Shown: positions 18,059-26,384 of the stretch, in pieces | How the letters are laid out: each line of letters begins with the position of its first letter | How positions within the stretch are numbered: the first letter of the stretch is position 1 | Source of the DNA: Phaeobacter sp. CECT 5382 | GTDB lineage: Bacteria > Pseudomonadota > Alphaproteobacteria > Rhodobacterales > Rhodobacteraceae | Assembly: GCF_001457775.1 (NCBI RefSeq) | Contig: NZ_CYSG01000002.1 | Location: 248,001-312,000, forward strand | Direction of reading: 5' to 3' | DNA length: 64,000 nt | Notes under the pieces: model-generated | What the model was told of the DNA's origin: nothing | Database searches by the model: none | Seen by the model: only the letters and a program-made list of their open reading frames with translations | Translations under genes and position numbers: made by a program

Positions 18059-18156
18059 AGGGATCCCCCGGGGTCAGTCTCAACGTATTTATACCAGTCT
18101 AGACCTTAAACCTTAGCATTCTGTATGCATATTGGCGACGATTGGAGGAAAACCTG

Positions 18157-19329
18157 ATGAAAAATGTTGTGATTGCTGGTGCTGCGCGCACCCCGATGGG
18201 TGGATTTCAGGGGGTTTTTGACAGCCTGCCTGCGGCCGAACTGGGGGGCGTTGCCATCAAGGCAGCACTCGAAGGCGCAGGCGCCAAGACGGTGGATGAA
18301 GTTCTGATGGGCTGCGTGCTGCCCGCCGGCCAAGGCCAGGCCCCGGCGCGCCAGGCTGGTTTTGCCGCTGGCTTGGGCGAAGAAGTCCCGGCGACGACCC
18401 TCAACAAGATGTGCGGCTCTGGCATGAAGGCGGCTATGATTGCCTATGATCAGATTGCCCTCGGCCAAACCGATACCGTGGTGGCGGGTGGGATGGAGAG
18501 CATGACCAATGCCCCTTACCTGTTGCCCAATCAGCGCAGCGGGGCGCGTATCGGTCATGGTCAGGTTATCGATCACATGTTCCTCGACGGGCTGGAAGAC
18601 GCCTATGACAAGGGGCGCCTGATGGGCACCTTTGCCGAGGACTGCGCCGAGCATTACCAGTTCACGCGCGAAGCGCAGGATGAATACGCGTTGAAATCGC
18701 TGTCCAACGCGCTGGCCGCTCAGGAAAGTGGTGCCTTTAAAGGTGAGATCGCTTCGGTCACCATCAAGACCCGCAAAGGCGAAAGTGTTAGTTCCGCAGA
18801 TGAGCAGCCAGGCAATGCCCGTCCCGAAAAAATCCCGACGCTAAAACCCGCCTTCCGCAAGGATGGCACCGTGACTGCGGCCAATGCCTCGTCGATCTCG
18901 GATGGGGCAGCGGCCCTGGTTCTGGCTTCGGAAGAGGCCGCAAAGGCGCAAGGTTTGACGATGCGGGCGCGCATTTTGGGCCATGCCAGTCACGCCCAAG
19001 CGCCGGGTTGGTTCACCACAGCGCCAGTCCCTGCCGCGAAAAAGCTGCTGGATCAGATCGGCTGGAGCGTCGAGGACGTGGATCTCTGGGAGGTAAATGA
19101 GGCCTTTGCCGTGGTGCCCATGGCCTTCATGCACGAGATGGGAATTTCGCGCGACAAGGTGAATGTGAATGGCGGTGCCTGTGCTCTGGGTCACCCCATT
19201 GGTGCCTCGGGTGCCCGGATCATGGTGACACTGCTCAACGCGCTGGAAAAACGTGGCCTCAAACGGGGTGTGGCGGCGATCTGCATTGGCGGCGGCGAAG
19301 GCACTGCCATCGCGATCGAGCGGGTTTGA
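18157..19329 (+). CDS. Acetyl-CoA C-acetyltransferase (thiolase)
   Basis: This is a 390-residue thiolase with all catalytic parts: nucleophile Cys86 in NKMCGSGMKA, NEAF (VNEAFAVVPMA), the His in GGACALGHPIGASGARI, and the second Cys in AICIGGGEG. It condenses two acetyl-CoA to acetoacetyl-CoA or cleaves 3-ketoacyl-CoA. The degradative or biosynthetic role depends on context; there are no pha or fad genes beside it. The start at 18157 is set by GGAGGA eight bases upstream. Confidence 0.92.
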   Translation: MKNVVIAGAARTPMGGFQGVFDSLPAAELGGVAIKAALEGAGAKTVDEVLMGCVLPAGQGQAPARQAGFAAGLGEEVPATTLNKMCGSGMKAAMIAYDQIALGQTDTVVAGGMESMTNAPYLLPNQRSGARIGHGQVIDHMFLDGLEDAYDKGRLMGTFAEDCAEHYQFTREAQDEYALKSLSNALAAQESGAFKGEIASVTIKTRKGESVSSADEQPGNARPEKIPTLKPAFRKDGTVTAANASSISDGAAALVLASEEAAKAQGLTMRARILGHASHAQAPGWFTTAPVPAAKKLLDQIGWSVEDVDLWEVNEAFAVVPMAFMHEMGISRDKVNVNGGACALGHPIGASGARIMVTLLNALEKRGLKRGVAAICIGGGEGTAIAIERV

Positions 19330-19379
19330 TCTTCATCTTGCCGTGACTATCTTCGGCGGTGAATTGACCTCCGGGTCAA

Positions 19380-19400
19380 GAGGGGGCAGACAGCCCCCTC
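19380..19400 (+). terminator. Hairpin downstream of thiolase gene
   Basis: A GAGGGGGC/GCCCCCTC stem of 8 bp with a five-base loop lies 50 bases after the thiolase stop. No T-tract follows, so it may be an mRNA 3' stabiliser rather than a classical terminator. Confidence 0.45.
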
Positions 19401-19430
19401 GCTCCGCCAACCGGCAGAAGGAAGACAAAC

Positions 19431-19883
19431 ATGCGCGCAGACTACGAAACACTGGCCAAGACCATCCTTGCCTTGACCGAAGGTGAAGACGACCAGGTGG
19501 CCCTGATGGCGACCGTAACCTGCGAGCTGCATCACAGTGATGATCGATTTGACTGGACCGGGTTTTACCGCGTGGTCGCGCCTGAACTGTTGAAAATCGG
19601 CCCCTACCAGGGCGGCCATGGCTGCCTGCAAATCCCGTTCTCCCGTGGCGTCTGTGGGGCCGCCGCGCGTACCGGCGAGGTTCAGCTGGTGGCAGATGTC
19701 GATGCCTTCCCCGGTCATATCGCCTGTGCGTCTTCCACACGATCCGAAGTGGTCTTGCCGGTCTGGGACAAGGCCGGGGATTTGATCGCTGTGCTGGATA
19801 TCGACAGCGACCAGCCGGATGCTTTTACCCAGGATGACGCGGATCAGCTGGCAGCTATTCTGGCACAGGTATTTTCTGCCTAG
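19431..19883 (+). CDS. Free methionine-(R)-sulfoxide reductase (GAF domain, fRMsr)
   Basis: This is a 150-residue single GAF domain. The three cysteines of fRMsr enzymes are present at 65 (GCLQIPF), 75 (SRGVCG) and 99 (GHIACAS), with the family signature DWTGFYRV. The enzyme reduces free methionine-R-sulfoxide using thioredoxin in the cytoplasm. Its stop codon overlaps the stop of the convergent DUF1294 gene within a shared CTAG. Confidence 0.9.
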   Translation: MRADYETLAKTILALTEGEDDQVALMATVTCELHHSDDRFDWTGFYRVVAPELLKIGPYQGGHGCLQIPFSRGVCGAAARTGEVQLVADVDAFPGHIACASSTRSEVVLPVWDKAGDLIAVLDIDSDQPDAFTQDDADQLAAILAQVFSA

Positions 19884-20167
19884 GTAAAGCCAAGCATCCA
19901 AACAATGGGCAGCAAGATTTGTGCCACTGCAATTTTATGTAGGCGGCTGCAAAAGGGCTGTTTGCGCGTTTTGTGCCGAAACAGTCGGCGTGCCAGATAG
20001 ATCGCAGGGGTGCCGCCCAGAGCTGCAAGCAGCAGCAACCGCGCTTCGGGTACCCGCCAGTCACCCCGAATGGCCGCAAGTTTATCCAAGCCGAAACTGA
20101 CAAACCCCAGCAGGTTCACCGCAATCAGATAGGGCTGAACCCAGGTCCAGATTTCGGTCGGCATCAT
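19880..20167 (-). CDS. DUF1294 membrane protein
   Basis: This is a 95-residue small membrane protein with two or three hydrophobic segments and the DUF1294 signature LVSFGLDKLAAIRGDWRVPEARLLLLAALGGTPAIYLARRLFRHKTRK. The function is unknown. The start at 20167 (two consecutive ATGs with GAGGA upstream) is preferred over longer frames, which would run through the operator array of the divergent regulator gene. Confidence 0.82.
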   Translation of the reverse strand: MMPTEIWTWVQPYLIAVNLLGFVSFGLDKLAAIRGDWRVPEARLLLLAALGGTPAIYLARRLFRHKTRKQPFCSRLHKIAVAQILLPIVWMLGFT

Positions 20168-20229
20168 GTGTTCCTCTTTGGATTGCATCTGTTCACGTAG
20201 GGGCGGGGTTTCGGCAAGAGAAAAGTTTG

Positions 20230-20293
20230 GTGAAAAAATGCTTGGAAATTTCACCGACTCAGGGCAACGTGAAAAAATAGGTGAATTTTTCAC
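20230..20293. promoter_or_regulatory. Operator array of GTGAAA/TTTCAC half-sites
   Basis: Four half-sites form two inverted repeats: GTGAAAAAAT (20230-20239) with TTTCAC (20249-20254), and GTGAAAAAAT (20269-20278) with TTTTTCAC (20286-20293). They lie just before the XRE-cupin gene and between two divergent genes. The arrangement suits a dimeric HTH repressor, probably autoregulation by the XRE-cupin protein. That identity is inferred from position. Confidence 0.6.
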
Positions 20294-20307
20294 GAACTCT
20301 TTTCCTA

Positions 20308-20892
20308 ATGGAGACATCAGGCGTGACCAGTCAGGCCCCTCAAACCGCGACACTCGGCGCAGACATACGCGCCCTGCGCAAAACACGCGGCCTCACTCTG
20401 ACAGATATTGCTGGCATGCTGGACAAGTCAGTTGGCTGGCTCAGTCAGGTGGAGCGGGACCTGTCGGAGCCGTCGATTTCTGATCTGCGACAACTGGCAA
20501 ATTGTCTGGGGGTGCCGATGTCGATGCTGTTTGCCCATTCAGGTGCGCCAGCAGACGAACATGGCTATATCGTGCGGGCGGGATCGCGCCGTCCTATGGG
20601 GTCGGGCGAAGAGGGGCTGATCGAAGAGCTGCTCTCGCCGGATCTGACTGATGATTTTGAGATGGTGCACTCCACCTTTCGGCCGCAGTCCAAAATGCAA
20701 GACCCCGCGGACCGGCCAACACAGGAGGTCGGCTACATGATCTCCGGTCGTCTGGACCTGCTGATAGACGGGCGGGCCTTTACCGTGGGCCCGGGCGACA
20801 GTTTCCGCATCAAGCACCAACCCTATCAATGGGCCAACCCCTATGATGAACCTGCCGTTGCGGTCTGGGTCATCGCACCACCGGTGTACTGA
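20308..20892 (+). CDS. XRE-family transcriptional regulator with cupin domain
   Basis: This is a 194-residue protein with an N-terminal HTH of the XRE type (LGADIRALRKTRGLTLTDIAGMLDKSVGWLSQVERDLSEPSISDLRQLANCLGVP; the recognition helix lies about residues 35-60) and a C-terminal cupin beta-barrel (GYMISGRLDLLIDGRAFTVGPGDSFRI). Such regulators sense small polar ligands. It heads a tightly packed operon with a LysE exporter, a GFA protein and an FAD/GcvT demethylase. An upstream GTG at 20281 is rejected because it sits inside the operator array. Confidence 0.88.
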   Translation: METSGVTSQAPQTATLGADIRALRKTRGLTLTDIAGMLDKSVGWLSQVERDLSEPSISDLRQLANCLGVPMSMLFAHSGAPADEHGYIVRAGSRRPMGSGEEGLIEELLSPDLTDDFEMVHSTFRPQSKMQDPADRPTQEVGYMISGRLDLLIDGRAFTVGPGDSFRIKHQPYQWANPYDEPAVAVWVIAPPVY

Positions 20893-20895
20893 GCC

Positions 20896-21525
20896 GTGTC
20901 GTTCGAGGCCTGGACCATATTTGCCCTGTTTTGGGTGGTCTTTGTCACCACGCCGGGGCCCAATGCGGTGAACTGCATCAGCAATGGCATGTCGCTGAGT
21001 TTTCCCAAGGCGATGTTGGGCGTGCTGGCGATCCTGACCCAGGCGAGCCTGTTTTTGCTGCTGTCGGCGCTGGGGGTTACGGCGCTGATTGCCGCCTCCC
21101 CGACTGGGTTCTTCATTGCAAAACTGGCCGGTGCCGGGTTTTTGATCTTTCTCGGGTTGCGGGCCTGGCGCAACGCAACGCGGCCTGCCCCGGCGGCGGA
21201 ACGCCCGGCGCGACATGTCTATCTGCACGCGCTTGCGGTGGCTGTGATCAACCCCAAAAGCGTCGCGGGCTACCTCGCGGCCTTTTCGCAGTTCGTGCAG
21301 CCTGACGTGCCGATTTGGCAGCAGATGGGGGTGATCATGCCCACGGCGTTGGTTCTGACTACCCTCAGCTATACCGGCTTTACCCTGCTGGGCGCGCTGA
21401 TGGGCAAGGCGGCACTTAAGGCGGTGTTCAATGTCTGGATCCGCCGAGTGCTGGCAATCTGTTTCATTGTCTATGGCGTCTTGCTTGGCACCAGCAGCAC
21501 GCCGCAACTGGAGGGCGTGAAATGA
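20896..21525 (+). CDS. LysE/RhtB-family amino-acid exporter
   Basis: This is a 209-residue inner-membrane protein with about six hydrophobic helices. The N-terminal family signature is FVTTPGPNAVNCISNGMSLSFPKAMLGVLAILTQ, and the NPKS motif lies mid-protein (AVINPKSVAGYLAAF). It probably exports an amino acid or methylated amine. The start is a GTG three bases after the regulator stop, and its own stop overlaps the next gene by four bases, so translation is probably coupled. Confidence 0.9.
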   Translation: MSFEAWTIFALFWVVFVTTPGPNAVNCISNGMSLSFPKAMLGVLAILTQASLFLLLSALGVTALIAASPTGFFIAKLAGAGFLIFLGLRAWRNATRPAPAAERPARHVYLHALAVAVINPKSVAGYLAAFSQFVQPDVPIWQQMGVIMPTALVLTTLSYTGFTLLGALMGKAALKAVFNVWIRRVLAICFIVYGVLLGTSSTPQLEGVK

Positions 21526-21893
21526 TCACTGGATCCTGTCTCTGTGGCGATATCCGCTTTGAAACCGATGCCGAACCACTGGGGCCGTCGATGTGCCATT
21601 GCGGCCAGTGCCGCAAGCAATCGGGTGGCATCTGGTCCTCGGCTTATGTGCGTGATGCGGATCTCAGCATCACGGGCCCGGTCAGCTGGTTTGAGGCAAG
21701 CCCCCAGGCCAAACGCGGCTTTTGTGCCCGCTGCGGATCCTACCTGTTCTGGAAGGCTCACGACGAAGACACCACAAGTTTTGCCCTCGGCGCTGTCACA
21801 GCACCCACAGGGCTGAAAGTCGAAAAACACATCTTTGTACGCGACAAGGGCGATTTCTACGAGATCGCCGATGGCGTGCCGCAAAAGGACTAA
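21522..21893 (+). CDS. GFA-family (Mss4-like fold) protein
   Basis: This is a 123-residue zinc-binding protein of the glutathione-dependent formaldehyde-activating family. Cysteine motifs are CLCGDIRF, CHCGQCRKQSGG and CARCGSYLF. The family was named after an enzyme thought to form S-hydroxymethylglutathione from formaldehyde, which would fit next to demethylases that can release formaldehyde. Most GFA proteins, however, have no proven role. It overlaps the exporter gene (ATGA) and precedes the demethylase by 15 bases. Confidence 0.85.
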   Translation: MITGSCLCGDIRFETDAEPLGPSMCHCGQCRKQSGGIWSSAYVRDADLSITGPVSWFEASPQAKRGFCARCGSYLFWKAHDEDTTSFALGAVTAPTGLKVEKHIFVRDKGDFYEIADGVPQKD

Positions 21894-21908
21894 GACTAGG
21901 GAGCAAAC

Positions 21909-24356
21909 ATGTCTGATTTTCCAACCAAGGCCCGCGTGGTCATCATCGGCGGCGGTGTTATCGGTGCCTCGTCGCTATATCATCTGGCAAAGAAGGGCTG
22001 GACCGATTGTGTGCTCTTGGAGAAGAACGAGCTGACAGCTGGTTCGACCTGGCATGCGGCGGGCAATGTGCCGACCTTCTCCACCTCCTGGTCGATCATG
22101 AACATGCAGCGCTATTCGACCGAACTCTATGCCCGCCTTGGTGAAGAGGTCGACTACCCGATGAACTATCACCAGACCGGCTCGATCCGACTGGCCCATA
22201 CCAAAGAGCGAATGCAGGAGTTCGAGCGCGCCTGCTCTATGGGGCGCTACCAAGGTATCGAGATGGAGATCTGGACGCCGGAACAGGCCAAGGAGCACTA
22301 TCCGTTCTTGGAGACCCATGATCTAGAGGGTGTACTGTGGGATCCATCAGACGGCGACATTGATCCGGCGCAGGTAACCCAGGCGCTGGCCAAGGGGGCC
22401 CGCGATATGGGGGCAAAGATCATTCGCTTTTGCCCTGCGACTGGTGTCACCCAAAAGGAAGATAAAACCTGGATCGTGCATACTGAAAAAGGCGATATCG
22501 CATGTGATTATGTGGTCAACGCGGCTGGTTACTACGCCCAGCGCGTCGGTGAGTACTTCAAACCCTATGGTGGTCGTACCGTTCCCATGATGGTGATGAG
22601 CCACCAGTATCTGCTGACCGAGCAAATCGATGAGATCGAGGCCCATGTCAAAGAGAGTGGTAAAAAACTGCCGCTGATCCGCGACGTGGATGTGTCCTAC
22701 TACCTGCGACAGGAAAAGAACGGCTACAACCTAGGCCCCTACGAGCCCAACTGCCGCGGTCACTGGATGAGTGAAGACGACCAGATGCCAGATGATTTCT
22801 CCTTCCAGCTTTGGCAGGATGATCTGGACCGGATCGAGGATATTGTTACCGATGCGATGGAGCGTGTGCCGCTGATGGCGACATCTGGAGTGTCCAGCGT
22901 ATTCAACGGGCCGTGAAAATAGGAGAAGGAGGGAAGGAAGAGGAGAGGAAAGAGGCCGGGTGTCGACAATGCCTTCGAGGCCTGCGTCTTTACCTTTGGC
23001 ATCGCCCAAGGTGGCGGTGCGGGCAAGGTGTTGGCGGAATGGATCGTTGATGGCCAAACCGAGTGGGACATGTGGTCGGTCGATCCGCGTCGCTACACCG
23101 ATTACACCGATCAGGACTATTGCGACCAGAAAGGCATGGAAGTCTATGGCAATGAATATGCCATGCATTTCCCCCATCATGAATGGCCCGCCGCGCGCGA
23201 CAAGAAGGTCAGTCAGGTCCATGCTCAGATCAAGGAAATGGGCGGTCAGATGGGGGCCTACAACGGCTGGGAACGGGCCAACTGGTTCGCCAAAGACGGC
23301 GATGACACCTCCGAGGAAGCCACCCATACTTGGGGGCGTTCAGGTCCTTGGCAGCAGCGCATCCAGGAAGAGTGCGAAGCGGTGCGCGATGGGGTAGGCA
23401 TCCTTGATTTGCCCGGCTTCTCGCGCTTTAACCTGACAGGTGAGGGCGCTGCCGAGTTCCTGCGCGGCATTGTCACTGGCGGTTTGCCCAAAGTGGGCCG
23501 GATGAATCTGGTCTATTTCTCGGACACTCGCGGCCGCATCCTGACCGAGATGTCCTGCGTGCGTCACGGCGAAGACCACTTCACCATGATCACCGCAGGC
23601 TCGGCTCAGTGGCATGATTTTGAGATCCTGAAAAAGGCGCTGCCCGCAGGTCTTTCCCTGACCGATCACACCACCGAGTTCGCAACCATGATCGTCAGCG
23701 GTCCCAAATCGCGCGAGCTCTTTGTCGGCCTGTCCGACGCTGATCTCTCCCTTGGCTGGCTGACCCATCAAAGCGCCACAGTGGCGGGCAAGCCCGCCTT
23801 CCTCGCGCGGGTGTCTTACGCCGGTGAGCTAGGCTGGGAAGTCCATTGTGCCAACGCCGATCAGGCCGAGATCTACGCGGCCCTGATCCAAGGTGGCGCC
23901 AAACCCTTTGGCATGTATGCGCTGAATTCTCTGCGGATCGAGAAGGGGTATCGCACCTGGAAGGGCGACCTTTCGACCGATTTCACCATGCTCGAAGGTG
24001 GTCTTGGCCGTTTCATCAAACTCGACAAGCCACAGGATTTTCCCGGCAAAGCCGCGATTCAGAATGAGTTGCAGCAGGGGTCAAGGAAAACCTTCGCCAC
24101 GATGATCGTTGACGCCGGTGATGCGGATGCGCCCTATATGTCCTGTATCTGGAAAGATGGTGAAATCGTCGGTGAGACCACATCGGGCGACTGGGGGTAT
24201 CGGGTTAATGCTTCGATCGCGCTGGGCACCCTGCGCACAGATTTGGCGGTGTCGGGTACCGAGGTTGAAATCGAGATCTACGGCAAAAAATGTCGCGCTG
24301 TGGTACAAGAAAACAAACCACTGTGGGATCCTGCCAACGAGCGTCTGCGCGCCTAA
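21909..24356 (+). pseudogene. FAD/GcvT dimethylglycine or sarcosine dehydrogenase-like gene, interrupted by a 42-base anomalous block
   Basis: One continuous frame of 816 codons carries two in-frame stops (TGA 22914, TAG 22920). The N-terminal half is a DAO-type FAD domain with VVIIGGGVIGASSLYHLA and TWHAAG. His49 is the residue that carries covalent FAD in dimethylglycine dehydrogenase. The C-terminal half holds the FAO_M linker and the folate-binding GcvT domain (AGELGWEVHC, LRIEKGYRTWKGDL). The family oxidatively removes N-methyl groups and passes them to tetrahydrofolate. Both stops fall in a 42-base, nearly all-purine block that replaces exactly 14 codons without shifting frame, so the gene may be intact in the real genome. 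Confidence 0.85.
22914..22955 (+). other. 42-base purine-only block inside the demethylase gene
   Basis: Apart from T at 22914 and 22920, every base is A or G. The flanks encode SSVFNGP before and PGVDNAFEACVF after, in the same frame. If each A may stand for C and each G for T, the block reads xPYAPDGLPLIGPM, which is the expected family sequence. The paralogue at 27478 has the same 17-residue spacing between NGP and DN. The likely cause is base-calling or consensus failure, not evolution. Confidence 0.75.
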
Positions 24357-24398
24357 TCTAGCGATGATGGCCTGCCACTGAACTGAGAGGAGAGACCA

Positions 24399-25451
24399 AT
24401 GAAAGACCATATGCAGGGTGTTTACCTCACGGGACATGGCGGGCCTGAAAAGCTGGAGTTTCGCACAGACATTCCTGTTCCGTCTCCTGGGCCGGGACAG
24501 GTACTGGTTCGGGTGAAGGCGGCCGGGATCAACAATACCGATATCAATACCCGTGTGGGTTGGTACTCTTCTGAGGTGACAGGCGGCACAGACGCGGTGG
24601 ATCAGGAAGTCGAGGCGGGTGGCTGGGGTGGCGCGCTGCACTTTCCGCGTATTCAGGGCGCTGATCTGTGCGGTGTGGTCGAAACTCTTGGCGCTGGCGT
24701 GAGCAGTTTCAAGGTAGGCAGTCGGGTGACCTGCCCGGTGAACCTGCCCCGTGTGCGCCCCGGAGCGCCGATGGGTTTCATCGTCATAGGCTCTGAAATC
24801 GACGGCGCCTTTGCGCAATACTGCGTAGTGGATGCAGATGATCTCTATGATGTGACGGCCTCGCCGCTGACAGATGTCGAGGTTGCGGCCATCCCCTGCG
24901 CCTTTGGCACTGCCGAAGGCTTGCTGACGCGGGCCGGTGTCACGGCAGGACAGGAGGTTCTGATCACCGGGGCTTCGGGCGGTGTCGGGTTGGCGGCGGT
25001 CGAGCTTGCAGCCCTTCGGGGGGCTAGGGTGACTGCGCTCACCAGCGCGGCCAAGGCTAAGGCTGTGCATGGGCAAGGGGCTGCGGTCACGCTGGATCGC
25101 AATGCAAGCCTGCCAAAGGATCAGTTCGATGTGGTGATCGATGTTGTCGGTGGATCAGGCTGGGGTGATTTGATCCTGGCGCTGAAATCCGGCGGGCACT
25201 ATGCGATGGCTGGCGCCATCGCAGGCCCCATGGTGCAGGCCGATCTGCGCGACATTTATCTGCGCGACATCACCATCCATGGCTGCACCTATCAGTCGCC
25301 CGAGATCTTTGGCCGTCTTGTGGCGTTGATGAATGCGGGGCGCATCAAACCATTGGTTTCAAAAACCTACCCACTTCAGGATATCGCCAAGGCGCAGGAG
25401 GAATTTCAGTCGAAATCCCTGCCCGGTAAGCTGGTCCTGATCCCTGAATGA
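24399..25451 (+). CDS. Alcohol dehydrogenase-family (MDR) oxidoreductase
   Basis: This is a 350-residue medium-chain dehydrogenase/reductase. The GroES-like N-terminal domain includes VKAAGINNTDINTRVGWY and IQGADLCGVVETLGAGV, and the Rossmann motif is GASGGVGLAAVELAALRGARVTAL. The region lacks the Cys/His cluster of the structural zinc site, and the catalytic zinc ligands are not evident, so it resembles quinone-oxidoreductase or zinc-independent members. The substrate is unknown. It lies 42 bases after the demethylase and should be in the same operon. Confidence 0.85.
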   Translation: MKDHMQGVYLTGHGGPEKLEFRTDIPVPSPGPGQVLVRVKAAGINNTDINTRVGWYSSEVTGGTDAVDQEVEAGGWGGALHFPRIQGADLCGVVETLGAGVSSFKVGSRVTCPVNLPRVRPGAPMGFIVIGSEIDGAFAQYCVVDADDLYDVTASPLTDVEVAAIPCAFGTAEGLLTRAGVTAGQEVLITGASGGVGLAAVELAALRGARVTALTSAAKAKAVHGQGAAVTLDRNASLPKDQFDVVIDVVGGSGWGDLILALKSGGHYAMAGAIAGPMVQADLRDIYLRDITIHGCTYQSPEIFGRLVALMNAGRIKPLVSKTYPLQDIAKAQEEFQSKSLPGKLVLIPE

Positions 25452-25461
25452 GAAAACGCAG

Positions 25462-26355
25462 ATGCAGATAACCCTGTTGGACGGCTCGATTGGCCAGGAA
25501 ATCGTCAAACGCTCCGGAGACCGGCCGACGCCGCTCTGGTCGACCTCGGTGATGATGGATCAGCCGGATGTGGTCGGTGCTGTGCATGCAGAGTATTTTT
25601 CCGCCGGCGCGACCGTTGCCAGCACCAATACCTACGCGGTGCATCGTGACCGTCTGGTTCGCGCGGGACTGGAAGACCAGTTCGAAGACTTGTTGAGCAT
25701 CGCGATGGCACAGGCCGAAGCAGCACGAGATGCCCATGGCGCGGGGCGCATTGCGGCAGTTCTGGGCCCGCTTGGTGCCTCTTATCGCCCGGATCTGCAG
25801 ATCCCCCTGGACGAGGCGCAGCGGTTGTTTTCCGAGCTGGTGCATTTGATGGAGCCCAAAGCAGATCTGTTTTTGATCGAGACAGCTTCTTCGCTGGATC
25901 ACGCGCGCGGTGCACTTAAAGGCTGTGCCGCGACCAGCAAACCAGTGTGGCTTGCTGTGACGGTCATGGATGAGGATGGCACCCGATTGCGCTCTGGTGA
26001 AGCTTTGCGGGACCTTGCTCCGCTGATCGACGAGTTCCAGCCCGAGGCCGTTCTGATCAACTGTTCACGCCCCGAGGTGATCGCCGAAGGGTTGGAGATT
26101 GTCAGGACATTCGGCAAGCCTTTTGGTGCTTTTGCCAATGGCTTCACCGGTATCACCGAAGGTTTTTTGCAGGATGCGCCCACCGTGGACGCGCTGGAAC
26201 AGCGTCGCGATCTGGGGCCAGTGGAATACGCCAAGTTTGCCATGGGTTGGGTGGCGCAGGGTGCCACAATTGTTGGCGGCTGCTGCGAAATCGGCCCCGC
26301 CCATATCGCCGAACTGGCACGGCAATTACGCGCGGCGGGGCATCAAATCATCTGA
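25462..26355 (+). CDS. Homocysteine S-methyltransferase family protein
   Basis: This is a 297-residue TIM-barrel methyltransferase. The zinc ligands are the Cys in ILINCSRPEV and the Cys pair in VGGCCEIGPAHI near the C-terminus, as in betaine-homocysteine methyltransferase and MmuM. It transfers a methyl group from a betaine or S-methylmethionine-type donor to homocysteine, giving methionine. Next to dimethylglycine/sarcosine-type demethylases, a betaine-like donor is the natural inference, but the donor is not proven. Confidence 0.9.
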   Translation: MQITLLDGSIGQEIVKRSGDRPTPLWSTSVMMDQPDVVGAVHAEYFSAGATVASTNTYAVHRDRLVRAGLEDQFEDLLSIAMAQAEAARDAHGAGRIAAVLGPLGASYRPDLQIPLDEAQRLFSELVHLMEPKADLFLIETASSLDHARGALKGCAATSKPVWLAVTVMDEDGTRLRSGEALRDLAPLIDEFQPEAVLINCSRPEVIAEGLEIVRTFGKPFGAFANGFTGITEGFLQDAPTVDALEQRRDLGPVEYAKFAMGWVAQGATIVGGCCEIGPAHIAELARQLRAAGHQII

Positions 26356-26384
26356 CAAACCTACCTGACCGGGGAGTGCAGGAC

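Noticed and set aside
20281-20307. GTG at 20281 as start of the XRE-cupin gene
   Set aside because: It lies inside the inverted-repeat operator array and adds residues not belonging to the HTH domain. The ATG at 20308 is more likely.
22914-22955. Diversity-generating retroelement variable region as an explanation for the altered block
   Set aside because: Such elements mutate adenines in a template repeat. Here adenines and guanines accumulate, and there is no template repeat or reverse transcriptase gene in the window.
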